Shown here: piece by piece, positions 12,421 through 23,543 of the stretch
How positions within the stretch are numbered: the stretch's first letter is position 1
Layout: each line of letters opens with the position of its first letter
From: Talinum fruticosum
Lineage: Eukaryota > Streptophyta > Magnoliopsida > Caryophyllales > Talinaceae
Assembly (NCBI GenBank): GCA_021018815.1
Contig: JAITYX010000054.1
Coordinates: 3,162,001-3,226,000, forward strand
Direction of reading: 5' to 3'
Length of the DNA: 64,000 nt
Notes under the pieces: generated by a model
The model's database searches: none
The model's input: the letters and a program-made list of their open reading frames with translations, nothing else
Told to the model about the DNA's origin: nothing
Program-made: the position numbers and the translations under genes

Positions 12421-12740
12421 TCATTTAAATAATGTAATTTTTATGATCGCTAGCTAATAAGAACAAACCGATAAGAACATTTCAGCACATTAGTAACAAC
12501 ATTTCAGCACATGAGCAAGAAAAACTTAAATAATCGGAAGAAGATGAGTCGAACCCATTTCGAGTATATAGCACAAAAATTTCAACACATGAGCAAGAAC
12601 AACTTAAATAATTGGAAGAAGATTAACCGAACCCGTTTTAGCACACTAGCAAGAACAATTCAAGCACACAAGCAAGAATATTTCAGCACATGAGCAAGAA
12701 CTTAAATAATTTCAGCACAAACTAAATTTGCAGAATAAAC
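12421..12740 (+). repeat. Tandem cluster of a TTCAGCACATGAGCAAGAAC motif
   Basis: The roughly 20-bp motif, with variants CAGCACATTAGTAAC and AGCACACTAGCAAGAAC, recurs about six times together with AACTTAAATAATTGGAAG. The same motif and its left flank (AAATAATGTAATTTTTATGA) recur in the same orientation at 16520-16640. The short frames here arise from the repeats and are not genes. Confidence 0.65.
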
Positions 12741-13330
12741 AAGGAGAAAATAGGACCTTGAGGAGCCACAGATGAGGAATCACAATGACGAGAGTCGGAG
12801 ATCGGGATTGACGGAGGTTCGGTGAAGAGATTGTAGTGAAGAGAGAATGTGAGAGAGAGGGTTGCCAAAGAGGTCTTCGACGGAGAGAGAATAAGAGAGA
12901 GAGGTTGCCGGAGAGGTCATCGATGGAGAGAGAATGAGAGAGAGACTCTTGTAAGAGAGGTCGAGCATTAATGACGAGGGACTAGTAGCCAGCCGGAAAG
13001 AGGAGAGGGGGTGAGCATCGATGACAAGGGACCAGCAGCAAGCTACGGAGGAGTGAGTGGACGAACGTCCACGACGAGGGACCAGCGAGCAAGCTAGAGA
13101 GGAGAAAGGGGGTAGGCGTCGATGACAAGGAACCAACACCAGCAATTAGCCAAAGAGGATAGAGGGGTGAGCATCGACGATGAAGGATCACCACCAGCGA
13201 CCAACCGAGAAAGGAGAAAGGGGGCGAGCGAGAGGATAGAAATGAAAACTAAGGTTTTCGGGAGGAAGCAAGATCTTTTTGCCCGAAATTAAAACTAGGC
13301 CACAATTCAACCGAATATTCTTGACACCTA
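12741..13330. repeat. GA-rich imperfect tandem repeats
   Basis: Units of roughly 60-75 bp repeat the elements GACGAGGGACCAGC, AGCAAGCTA and GGAGAAAGGGGG-CGAGC between about 12960 and 13225. Upstream there are GAGAGAG tracts. The frames on the minus strand translate to serine/leucine-rich low complexity and I do not call them genes. Confidence 0.5.
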
Positions 13331-13339
13331 GTCAAATTT

Positions 13340-13543
13340 TTACAAAAAAAAAAAATCGGGTAGGGGTACGGGTAAGGGTACGAGTGCGGTGCGGGTAAAC
13401 CCAATAGCCGACCCGCCCCATACCTAAACCTCGCTTCCCCATACTCGCCCGTACCTGAAATCTTTTTTTTGTACCTATACCCATAAAAATCAGGGTAGGT
13501 TCGAGGCGGATTTTTCAAGTCCGGGTTATACTTCCATCCCTAA
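13340..13543 (-). mobile_element. hAT-like element end
   Basis: Read on the minus strand from 13543 the sequence starts TAGGGATGGAAGTATAACCC. It is followed by several subterminal copies of GGGTA/TACCC (GGTATGGGGCGGGT, TTACCCGTACCCCTACCC). A terminal (C/T)AGGGATG with GGGTA-rich subterminal repeats is typical of plant hAT elements. The matching left end was not found, and no transposase is present. Confidence 0.4.
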
Positions 13544-13544
13544 T

Positions 13545-14000
13545 ATTGATCTTGGCTTGATCAATGTCCTAAAGCTCGTATAGGGGCCCTAAACCTTACC
13601 GTTGCTTGGTCCGAAGCTCGACTAAAAATTTTATACACTAGTATTTTGTTAGCAAATAATTGAATGTAAATATTCAAGGGTTTCCTGAATTAGAGGTTTA
13701 ATGATCCGGAGCTAGATTACATTTTAAGTGTGCTACCTTGACTTGACCATGGAGAGGTCCCGAAGTCTTGGCGTGGTGTTTGAACTTTGATCGCTCTTGG
13801 GTCCGAAGCTTGACAGGGTGTTTGAACCCCGACCGCTGTTGGGCCCGAAGCTCGATAAGGGTGTTTGAACCTTGATCGTGGGTCTCGGACTCAACTGGTT
13901 GTCCGAACCTTGACCGCTCTTGGGCCTAAAGCTCAATGGGATCTGCGAACCTTGACCGCTCTAAGGTTTGAAGCTAGACGTCTATCCACTTTTGTCGGAA
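13545..14000 (-). repeat. Inverted copy of the 42-bp array repeat
   Basis: On the minus strand this matches 6715-7040: about five units of 42 bp (GAGCTTCGGGCCCAACAGCG, GGTCAAGGTTC) then GACCTCTCCATGGTCAAGTC, a short A/T-rich part and GAGCTTTAGGACATTGA. The plus copy has about three units, so the array length differs. The match stops where the hAT-like end begins. Confidence 0.7.
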
Positions 14001-15620
14001 TCGGACGGATAACTCGACTTGCTTAAAAATTTAAAGTTTTAGCGGGGTTGTGTGCCCCATTTTTAGTTGATTTTGAGCTTTTATTATGTGCACTAATGGC
14101 CCCTTTGTTTGCAAGATAGATGATTAGTGTCTCCTCCTAAGTATTCTCGGAGTTGTTGCAATCGTATGATCCTTTTAATCATGAGCCCCTATGCTCTTAT
14201 TAGGTACTCGAATTTGGCTCTTCTCAAATGTTAGAGAGTCGAGTAAGCTTCGATTGGTTGATGGCATGGAAGATTCTCTTTAAAGGTGGTGATGCTTGGT
14301 GGCCTTTCTAATGATGACTTCATGAATAATTCTTGTATGGTGCTTTGTGTGTTGATGTTTATTTTAGGATTTTGATTCATGCGAAGACAATGAATGTAAG
14401 ACTCTATTCAAAGAATAAATTCAGTCTTTTATTTATATGATATAAAAAAATTTTAAAAACAAAGATAAAATTGCACTTTTAGCCCCACTCCCGAGAGTAG
14501 AGCATAATGATAAATGGTCACTTGAACTGCAATGCGCTATTGCTAAATGGTGAAATCTGGGTTTGATGGTCCGGAGGTAGGTCAAAGTTGCATACTTCTT
14601 GATTGATTTTTTTCTCCTTGGATATTGGAAAGGGTAAAAATGGATTTGGAAATGGGAACTGGAAAAATATTACAATGGGATCGGACCTCGTGGGCTTCTT
14701 ACTTATCCGTTATAGCGAAAATCGGATCTTCGTAGTTCAAAAAATTGATTTGGTTTAGTTTTTCTTTGGAAGGAGGAAAACAAAATTAACTTAGGATGGA
14801 TCACCGGATTCTCGATTTAAAACCGATGGAATCACTTTTAAAACCTCTTTCACACTTAGTTTTTTCATACTCATATTAGAAGAACATTTTCTTTATTTTT
14901 GTTAGTTTTTACTTTCTAAAATTGATTGGCAACTCTCTCATTTTTTTATTTTGTTTCTCCTAATTGCTTCTCGGCATTTCTAGTGTAAAATGGAAAACGT
15001 TTAAATTATTTTTTGACAACCGGGGCTATAGGACCGAGACTTATTTCTCAATCTCAGCCCTATAGCTGATGCGGAGTTACCGATCAATGCTGGCTCTCGC
15101 CGTCGCCGACTGATAATCGGGTTTGGCTCTTGCTCCAAACCAACTTAGCTTACCTTTTTCGCCCGAAAGCCTTGCGGCAAAAAAAGAATTTTTATTTTTC
15201 TTTTTTCTTAAACTATGAAATAATGTCCCAAGACTTCTTAAAAATTTGTTTCAAAAATAAATGATAAAATAAAAATCGCCCATCACAATTTCATTTAAAC
15301 CGTTTTAAAAAATAAAACTAAGAAAATCGGCAATCTTAATAAGAGGTGCACCCCACTTTCAAAAAAATCATCTTAAAAATCTTAACTAGAAGAGCCGACC
15401 CTTCATGGGGAAACTTTGGTCCAAATACCACCGCCCCTAGGGGGACAAGTCATGGTTCCTATAGTACGAAAGTCTCGTCTTTTCCTAAATGTCGACGAAA
15501 GTGAGGTATCGGATGTTGGATGTATGTAGTGAGAGAGAGTGTCAAGGATTTGTTGTTGGAGATGACCTGAACCCTTACGATAGGCCTGAATGTGACTCGA
15601 TGGAGTGTGAAGTTTGGATG
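14001..15620. other. No gene recognised
   Basis: This contains AT-rich stretches and a GC-richer block at 15020-15180 (ACCGGGGCTATAGGACCG; CGCCGTCGCCGACTGA). A 75-residue minus frame at 15403-15630 has no family feature that I know. Its position next to the array repeat suggests retrotransposon interior or LTR. Confidence 0.4.
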
Positions 15621-15800
15621 GCTGATTCATGAACTTGGCTAATCAAAGTCCTAAAGTTCGGATTGGTATGCCCAAACGTTATCGTATACTCAATCGAAGC
15701 TTGGCGAAGGGCTTAAACTTGACTCGGGTAGTAAAGTTTGATATCTAGCGAGAGTGCATGAACTTGACCACTTCTTGGATCCGAGTTTGGCGAGGTATCC
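15621..15800 (-). repeat. Diverged further copy of the array repeat
   Basis: CTTGGCTAATCAAAGTCCTA, then AAGTTCGGATTGG and GAAGCTTGGCGAAGGG, parallels 13550-13620 (CTTGGCTTGATCAATGTCCT). Same orientation as the 13545 copy, more decayed. Confidence 0.45.
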
Positions 15801-15803
15801 CGA

Positions 15804-16255
15804 GTAGGGATAGACATGAGGCGGGTATGGGGCCAGTACAACTATACTTGTACCCGTACCCATTTTCGTAATAAATCCCCATACCCATGCCCATGCCCAT
15901 CGGATTTTCAAAATCTATCCCCATACTAATACCCATCAAGTATTGTGGATATATCGAGTATTATTCAAGTATGTATAGATGTTAAATATTAATACCCATC
16001 GGGTAATACCTATCGAGTCTTATACTCCTGTTATTTGATGTTAATGTTGAATAGCCACAAAAATCTTTTGCCTCCATCATAAATTCCTAATTATACATCA
16101 ATAACACAATGAAAATGATAAAACATAATTTCAAACCTTTTGAATTTGGGCACGTGTTTCTAAAACATAGTTTTCAATCCAAACAAGTCCAAGCCACCAA
16201 TAATAGTCATAAAAGAAATTTCTAAAACCGAGTACATAAATATAACACCTACGAA
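15804..16255 (+). mobile_element. hAT-like element end
   Basis: It starts TAGGGATAGACATGAGGCGG at 15804 and carries many subterminal GGGTA/TACCC/CCCAT words (GTACCCGTACCCATTTTCG; ATACCCATGCCCATGCCC), like the end at 13543 but pointing the other way. No transposase domain and no clear partner end were found. Confidence 0.4.
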
Positions 16256-16560
16256 CAAGTCACCGACATAAACTACATGACTTTGGAAAATAAATTAAGT
16301 ATACATCACTAATTTGCTCAATCCCATCTACAATAGAGGGAGATGGCCCAACCGAACGACGTGTTGGGCATAGAGGATGACAGGGACGTCGTGCTGATGA
16401 TGAAACTGGTGGTGGCGGTGAAGGAGAAAGGTTGTAATCTAGAGGAGTGAGAGTAGGGGTTCTCACGGTTTCACTTTCACCTTCCACATGAACTGTTATG
16501 ATAATAAAAAACATAACAACAATTCATCACATGAGCAAGAACAAACTACTAAGAATAAGA
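16256..16560 (-). other. Short unrecognised reading frame
   Basis: The minus frame 16260-16514 encodes 84 residues, including SPSPPPPVSSSARRP, with no recognised domain. It could be the low-complexity start of a decayed transposase gene linked to the hAT-like end beside it, but nothing beyond position supports that. Confidence 0.2.
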
Positions 16561-16735
16561 ATCTTAAATAATGTAAGTTTTATAATCCTCGCTAATAAGA
16601 ATAACATTTCAGCACATCAGCAAGAACAAACTTATAAGAAAAAGAATTCAAATAAGGATTATTAACATCCGTACCCCTCGTACTATATGATAATAATTTT
16701 TCCACCCATGTCCTATGAAAAATAAAGAATTGATG
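16561..16735. repeat. Second copy of the 12350-12530 sequence block
   Basis: 16561-16640 repeats 12421-12530 directly. 16668-16735 (ATTATTAACATCC, ACCCCTCGTACTA, CCTATGAAAAATAA) repeats 12345-12425 inverted. The two inverted parts bracket the 4-kb stretch in between. Confidence 0.6.
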
Positions 16736-16739
16736 TTTG

Positions 16740-18600
16740 CTCAATTGTCTCTTGGGGACTTCTAACTTCACATCCTAGGGAGGCAATTTTGTGGGGACCT
16801 TTGTGTCCGGGTTCACGCAAAGATAAACCCAGTTCACTCTCAAGTTGTGCTTCATTGGCTTCCTCAACCATAGGAAAAAACCCATCAAAACTTCCTTGGT
16901 CTCACATAGGAAATTTTGGAGTTTAAGAAAAAAATGTGGGTTGTGTGGATGAGGGAGGAGTAAACTTTTTGGTGTTGAGCAGAATAACTGGAGATACACT
17001 CTTCTTCATTTGGTGGCCAAAAGTGAAAGGAGTGGAAGGGATAAACAATTGCAAAGGGGATTAAGAAACTTAAAGAAGAGGACTCTCTTATTACCTCAAC
17101 TTTTCTTCCTTGAATGAAGCATATATCTCTCTCAAGAGTAGGGTAGAGTTCCTCCTAACTAGTAAGCTCTTCTACCTCACTTTGCAATGAAGAAAAAGTA
17201 GAATCTCCAAACTCCTCAAACTAGAAGCTCTTGATCACCATTTTCATCAAAGATTGGAGGTAGTTCATACCAGATTGGATTTCCTTCTTAAAGCACTTGT
17301 TTAGCCTCAATGAAATAGATTTTCTAACTTTCATTCTCATCCTCATAAGTCTCCTTATGCTTGATAAGAGGGCAGAACCTACTATATGCATTGGAGACAA
17401 AATGATTTTTGGGTTGTGGGGTTGAGAAATTTTAGGGAGGAAAGGAAAAAAGATAATAGTTTTTTGTGAGGGAGTAGGCTCTCTTCATGGAAGGATGTGG
17501 CAATTTATGGTGGAAAGAAGAGCTGAACACCAAGCATTGGGGTAAGTAGGTTTTTGGGTGGTGGAGGAGGAAGTTGTGCAGTAGGTTTTGGAGAAAAAAA
17601 GAAAGGTTGGGCAGTAGGTGATTGTGAAGGAAAAGAAGTGATTGCTGAAGGTTCGGATGGAAGAAGCATGAAACTCCCCTTGTTGATGGGTTTGATCTCG
17701 GTTGGAGGGAGTTTAAAAGGCTTTCTCTTAGAGGAATGATCCTCCTTTTATTTCCTCTCAAGACTTTTCCAAGCTGATCCAACAGATTGCACATTCAGCC
17801 TTTTTCTTTCTCATAGCCCTTCATCAACTTCTCAAAATCTCTTCTCAAAAGAAATGCTCCTACTCATCTTAACTTGCGATTTCTGATTTTTTTTTATGAA
17901 GTATTTAGGTGGTGGGTGATGGCCTAGGAGGGCCCCCAAAATCTCTTGTACCAAAGATGATGAACCTGAGGAGCCTAAAGGTGAGTGGGCTGATGAAAAC
18001 GAGGAAAAAGGGCTCAATCCGCAAAACTAGATTTTGCACTAATTTGCGGTTGTTTGTAGTCCAAGGAGGGAGTCAAATCTAGGCAACGTTGGGGCTAAAA
18101 ATGAAAAGGAAGTGAGTAGATTGAGGGTGAAAAAAGAGGGAGAAGGTTGGAGCAGCACTTAAGGTCGAGATTAAAAGACGGAAACCCAAAAGTGGAGTTA
18201 CTCACATAGCTCCCATAACTCGGACAATCTTTGGTGTCTTTTAAGGAGGGGGTTGCAAAGGGTTTTAGATGGTTCTAATTTTTTTAATAATGGAAGGAAA
18301 AGAGTCAAGGAAAAAGGGGGCAAAGATGAGAATCAGTGGGTTAAAGATAAAAGTAGAGAATGCTCGAATGTTGGCTGTGGCGCACCAAAATCAGAGTTGA
18401 GCGGAAAGTTTGTTGGTAAAAGAGTGATGGATTTTGCAGGTTTATGGGGAATTGTGTTTGGAAAAGTGGGGATGGATTAAGTGATAAGATAGTTACTACA
18501 CACCCACTACAAATGCATACAATCTTGGACAAAGCTAACTTTGGTAAGGATATAGAAACACCACCATGGCTCAATTAGGGCTTAATGACTAACTTCGGAT
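16740..18600 (-). other. Unrecognised region, possibly decayed retrotransposon gag
   Basis: Several medium frames lie on the minus strand (16775-16999, 17432-17794, 17832-18017, 18341-18574). Around 17200-17370 the minus translation is acidic and includes KETYEDENESKK and PPIFDENGDQELL, resembling the acidic stretch found near gag in some plant retrotransposons. No protease, reverse transcriptase or zinc knuckle is visible and the frames do not join. This could also be an old host gene fragment. Confidence 0.25.
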
Positions 18601-19595
18601 ACAAAAACACCGCCAAAGCTTGGAAAAGACTCAATTGCACCACCTAGTTAGCCAAACTAGGATACAACAAATAAGAATTTAAGGGGATAAAGGATCCAAG
18701 CTCAAATTTCATGCACTAAGCATTCATTAACTCAAATTTGATTTTTATAACCCAAGGCACTTGTTTATATAGTGCCAAGTAGCTCGTGTTTACAAACTTA
18801 ATCCAACGACTATAAGCCTTACAACATCATCCTAGGAATGAGGATTAATACAGCTTACAACTAAAAAAGGGAACCAAAAGGTAAAAGGCAAAGACAATAA
18901 AGCATTGTAGTAAAAAGAAGTATAAAAGGTGAAAAGGACAGGCAATTGTCACTTTCTCATATTTTTCCCTTAAATTCTAACATGCATAACTTCAGCTACA
19001 TAGCTCCAATTGATTCAAATTAGGTAACCCTGGAAAGCCTATTGAGTTATATTTCCAAAAATATGTTAATCATTCTTGTTTTACTTGTAGTTTGAAAGCA
19101 ATGCAGCTAATAAGCTGAACTTATCAAACCAGATTGAGGAAAACTGTCTTCTAGAAATTCAAGGCCCTTTTGAAACAGCCATATCACTCTAGTTCCAAAT
19201 GTGATGTTCTGTATATGGATGGAAATCTTCAGAAGTCATCTTTCCTTTCATATACTGTTTGCCTTGATTGGACGTTTTAGTCTAAAGTTATGACCGTTAG
19301 AAGGAGCAAAGGTCAAACTAGACCTATAGAAATACCCAGTTTGAAGTTGTGACCCTTTTCTTTATTTTCTTTGGCCCAAATAAAAATTCCTATAATTTCT
19401 CATGAAGCTAGACATATTAAGGCATAATCCTGCAAAGTTTAAGGTCAAAATGCCAACCCATTTGTGAATGACACCTCATTAAAGAGGCTACCAAAGACGC
19501 CATAGGGCCTGGTAGCTTCTAGCACTTGTGGTTGGAGGGAAAGATGTTTGTTTCCCATCTTGGTGTAATCTTTGATGGGCTCCTAATTGGGATAT
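18601..19595. other. No gene seen; possible minus-strand LTR
   Basis: Non-coding AT-rich sequence. On the minus strand it has GGCACTATATAAACAAG near 18775, which could be a TATA box within an LTR, but I found no LTR ends or partner copy. Confidence 0.3.
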
Positions 19596-19599
19596 GTTG

Positions 19600-20643
19600 T
19601 ACCCATGGTTTTAGGTCCATCGGGGTGAATCGGTAAGGGGATGCTTGGTAATAAGGTTATTGACAGCGGTCGGGAGGATAGAGTTGAGCTTAGTAATATC
19701 CCGGGAGTTATTTGGTGATATAAATTCATTAATATGGGTTTTGTAGACCATTGGTTGAACGTCCAACGCAGTGATCTTGATCAGATTTTGGTGGTGGCAC
19801 CACAATCATTCCACAAAAGGATACTTTTACCATCCCCAATTTTCCAATGAAACCCTTATAAAAAGTAGGGTAGCATTTAGACAAAGACTTCTATGCCCAA
19901 CAGTCTCTTTTTTTTTTTTTTTTTTTGAGGCCTAGTGAATAGTCTACCTTGAAAACTATACTTAGCCCTCATATGATGAACCTAGAAATTGTTCGGCTCT
20001 TTAAGCAATTTCTAAATGAGTTTGCATTCAAAAGTCATGTTAACATCTTTAGTCTTGTGCATTTCAAGACCAGCTTTCATTTACGGTTGGCAGATTTTAT
20101 CCTAAGAAATCAGGGGCATGCCTTTAGCAAGTACTTGATTTCCAAAAAATCTTTGTTGATTTATTAAGAGAATTGAATGTATGCTTAGGGAGCTAAAAAC
20201 ATTGCATAGTATGTGTAGGAAAAGATTCTGGATTTGACTAGATCAAGATAGATCTTCCTACTTTCAAAAATGTATTGGCCTTCTAAGTGCTCAAATTATG
20301 GTTGGCTCTATCAACAATAACGAAAAATAGAGGAATTTTCTTTTTTCTATGGATGTAGGAACAACCTAGATATTTACCAAGAGATTCGATGATAGAAATA
20401 TGGAATATAGCTTACACTACTTCCTTATCCCTCCTCACCGCATTAGCCAAAAAAATCATGGATAATTTATGAAAATTGACCAATTAGCCGGAAGAAGCAC
20501 AAAAGTAATCCATGATTCTTTTAAAGTGACAAAAAGATTGAGCCTTAAGCTTACAAAAGATAATAACATCATCAGTAAAAAGAGAGTTGGGATAAGATCA
20601 CCCCTAGCGCCGATCTTAACCCCAATACCATGCCTTTTAATTT
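19600..20643 (-). mobile_element. LINE, 3' part (RT palm to C-terminal region), decayed
   Basis: Reading the minus strand from 20643, frames give GVKIGARGDLIPTLF and FTDDVIIFCKLKAQSF (the F-x-DD catalytic box of plant L1-type RT). Then come ASSG-LVNFHK, SLGKYLGCS at about 20370 and WKIGDGKSIL at about 19825, all in the order of LINE ORF2. Stops and frameshifts are frequent. The 5' half lies at 32438-33580, beyond the Ty3 element inserted between. An internal poly-T run at 19908-19926 interrupts it. The 3' end is not clearly defined. Confidence 0.75.
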
Positions 20644-22135
20644 TGTAACAACCCAACCCTAAACCGCATTATTTATTTTACTAATTATAAAATTTATATA
20701 GTGTGTTATACAACTAAGGCGACGAAATGGCCTCTCATAAAATTTCATATTAATGATTGTAAATTTACACATATGTTTAAAAAGAAAAATTTAGAAATTT
20801 GTACAAAAATATATAATAAGTATAAATGTGAAGTTACATGGTTATAATGATATTAAAGGCTATATTTTAAGCAAAGCGGTTACATTTAAAAACAGATCGT
20901 ATGATTTATTAACAAAAACTATATTAGAATAAAATGAGCGATAAATTTTGTAAAATAAAGAATTAAACTTCAATTTAGGAAAAATAAGTGTGATATTATT
21001 AGCGTATATTTTCTTATAATGAATCAATAACCCAAGCTAAAAGATAAAAAAAATTAATTAAAATAACAATATGAATAAGATATATAAAATTAGATAAATT
21101 AAAAAATAATAAATAAATAAAAATGAGGAATCAGGATTTTTATAGAAAAATCCAGATTAGATTTATCTAGAATTTATATAAAAAAAAAAAGCACAAAAGA
21201 TTAAAAATAAGAATATCCAACCCAAGCTCATTCCTTCATTCCTCTTTCTCTCGCTCGCCCCCGTGCTCTCTACTCCCCTTCCCTCGCCTCCACCTTCATC
21301 CTCTTTGCTACCGGTCACCTGCTCCAGCCACCAGCACCACCAACGCCGACCAAAAACGGCCCCGGTCTCTCTCTCTCTATCTCTCTCTCTCGCTCTCTCC
21401 CTCTCCCTCGCTCACGTGCCCCGCCTCGCCGCCCACACCCGGCCAGCCACCGTAGCCCCGGATGTCGAGCTCGTCGTCGGTCCCCGCCCAAGTAGTCGTC
21501 CGAGCAGCAGCTGCGCACCACCACCCCTCATTCCCCTCCTTGGTTTCCATCCCTTGGGTTTTGAAGGTAAAACCCTAAACCTTAAATCATCACACTTCAT
21601 TATTTATTTAGTGATTGTAGTTATTAACCGAATTATATGGTTTACAAGAATGTTTATGATATGAATTTAAACATTGAATTGAGAAAATTTTAATTAGTGT
21701 GAATGATTGTGATTTTGGTATTTTGGGGAAATGATTGTGTATAAAGGTGAATGAATGTGATTCCTCTTGGGAAACTATGATTTAGTGAATTAAATTGGGA
21801 ATGTATTAATGTAAATCTTGAGTAAATTAATTATTTTCATTTCATTTTGGAATTGGCTATAATTGAGCAAAAGGAAGAGAAATATGTATGGAGATTAAAG
21901 TTGGATAATAAATTGTGTTGGAGGTATATAAAAATTTGAGCAATTTAGTTTACCTAATTGTGGTTGTGAATGTGAATTTTGTTGAGAAAATGATGCTTAT
22001 AACCTTAAAGTAGTATATTGTGGGATATGTGAAATTTGAGCAAAGTAAATTAATTTATGGGAGGTAATGAGGTGAAAAGTGAGTTAGTAGTAAGGATTCA
22101 AAGTAATGTTAGGGGTAGTTAATGAAAATGTTAAA

Positions 22136-22191
<56 letters not shown>

Positions 22192-23526
22192 CAACAACAA
22201 CAACAATAATAATAATAGTAAGAATAACAATAACCATTAGGAGCATATTTTACACTTGTTAAACAGGTGATAATAACTAAGACAAATGTTTGAATATATA
22301 TATATATCTTTTAATCCGAGTCGACTAATGAATTAAATCATGTAAATATAGCCCAATCAACTTCTTTAACAAATATGTGTTGTAGATAAGATTTTAAACG
22401 GAACTAATATAATAGAGTTGAGTAATAAAAATGTTAGTCTAACCAATTATATAATAAATAAAGGAAATGAAATAAATTGTCAACACTTATACAAATCTAA
22501 TTATTAAAACTCAAATGAAATGTTATTAACAACAGAAATCTATTTGAAGTAGCATCGAGGCCACTTGCTTTGCCGACTAGCCGCTAACTTAAAATTCTAT
22601 AAGGGGGAAGAGATCTTTAATCTAGGTACGTTCATTACTCGTACTTCTCAAAAATTCACATGTTTCAACGAAATCTCAATATTTTTGTATATATATATAT
22701 AACTAACAATGAATCATTTGCAAATCAAGCTTTGTCGCCTAATTAAGTGGTTCCCCAATTAAGTTATCAATTATTAATTATCAAGGCTTACACCCTTCAA
22801 TTCCAAACATCCGGCTTCAACTCGGGTTCTCGGTCGGCCCGGGAGGTGTGCACCTTACTCAAAGATCGTATCGGTTATATATTGAGGTTCCACTACGGAT
22901 AATAACTAGTAAGCATGTTTGACTCATATTCTCTCCCCTCTTATTTCGAATTAAAATGAATTGAAATGCGCGTGCTCAATTAAGATATTTCAAAGATATT
23001 TGATTGTGCAGGAATGTTCGTACTCGAGTTTCGACTCATTTTTGAATTGTTTTACTATTTTTGTTTTTAGGAAAAGCATATGTGAACAGCCCATTGCTTA
23101 AGAAGCCTAATGGAAGCAAAACATAGCTAGATATGTCGTTATCATTGATCCGTGATGGGTTTAAGCGCTCACGGTGATTTCCTCCTCATCAGGTTTTTGG
23201 TCCGACTTTGGAATGTATTAAATGTTGTGTGTTTCCTACCGTAGACGATTATATGGGCTTGTCTAATATATAAATGTATCATAACTGTGTTTTTGGGGTT
23301 GGTTTAATTACGGTTTATGATTTAACTCATTGGTACATAAATATTTAGTGCTCGTGAGGACTCACTAAAGCATAACTAATTGACACGAGTTTTTATGATA
23401 TTTTATTTTAGCCTCGGTCCTATTTCTAGGGCTGTGGTAACGCCTTCAATCGTTAACTTCCGCTGCGACCATACCTAATACTATCTAATTAAGGGATTAT
23501 AACTCATGGTAATTGGGGGCGGTACG
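20644..23526 (+). repeat. 5' LTR of the 20.6-kb element
   Basis: Starts TGTAACAACCCAACCC and ends GGGGGCGGTACG just before the primer site. Contains the CT/GC island (21235-21560), the donor-like GAAGGTAAAACCCTAAACC, an (AAT)n run at 22138-22200, an (AT)n run near 22680 and the acceptor-like TTTTTAGGAAA at 23070. Compared with the 3' LTR it lacks about 55 bp near 20700. Confidence 0.92.
21567..23070 (+). promoter_or_regulatory. Candidate LTR-borne leader intron (20.6-kb element)
   Basis: Donor-like GAAG|GTAAAACCCTAAA closes the GC island and TTTTGTTTTTAG closes the interval, 1,504 bp long. The equivalent interval in the solo LTR at 9326 is 1,493 bp. Confidence 0.4.
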
Positions 23527-23530
23527 GTTG

Positions 23531-23543
23531 TGGTATCGGAGCC
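23531..23543 (+). other. Primer binding site (initiator tRNA-Met type)
   Basis: TGGTATCGGAGCC follows the 5' LTR by four bases. It is complementary to the 3' end of initiator methionine tRNA, with one change from the usual TGGTATCAGAGCC. It is not a tRNA gene. Confidence 0.85.

Noticed and set aside
12780..13194. Minus-strand frames of 70 and 121 residues
   Set aside because: Products of GA-rich imperfect tandem repeats; no domain.
13700..14000. Regularly spaced repeats as a possible CRISPR array
   Set aside because: The units are contiguous and imperfect with no unique spacers, and the context is a plant genome with a related copy at 6.7 kb.
23531..23543. tRNA-Met-like sequence as a tRNA gene
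   Set aside because: Only 13 bases match, placed beside the LTR as a primer binding site. No cloverleaf is present.
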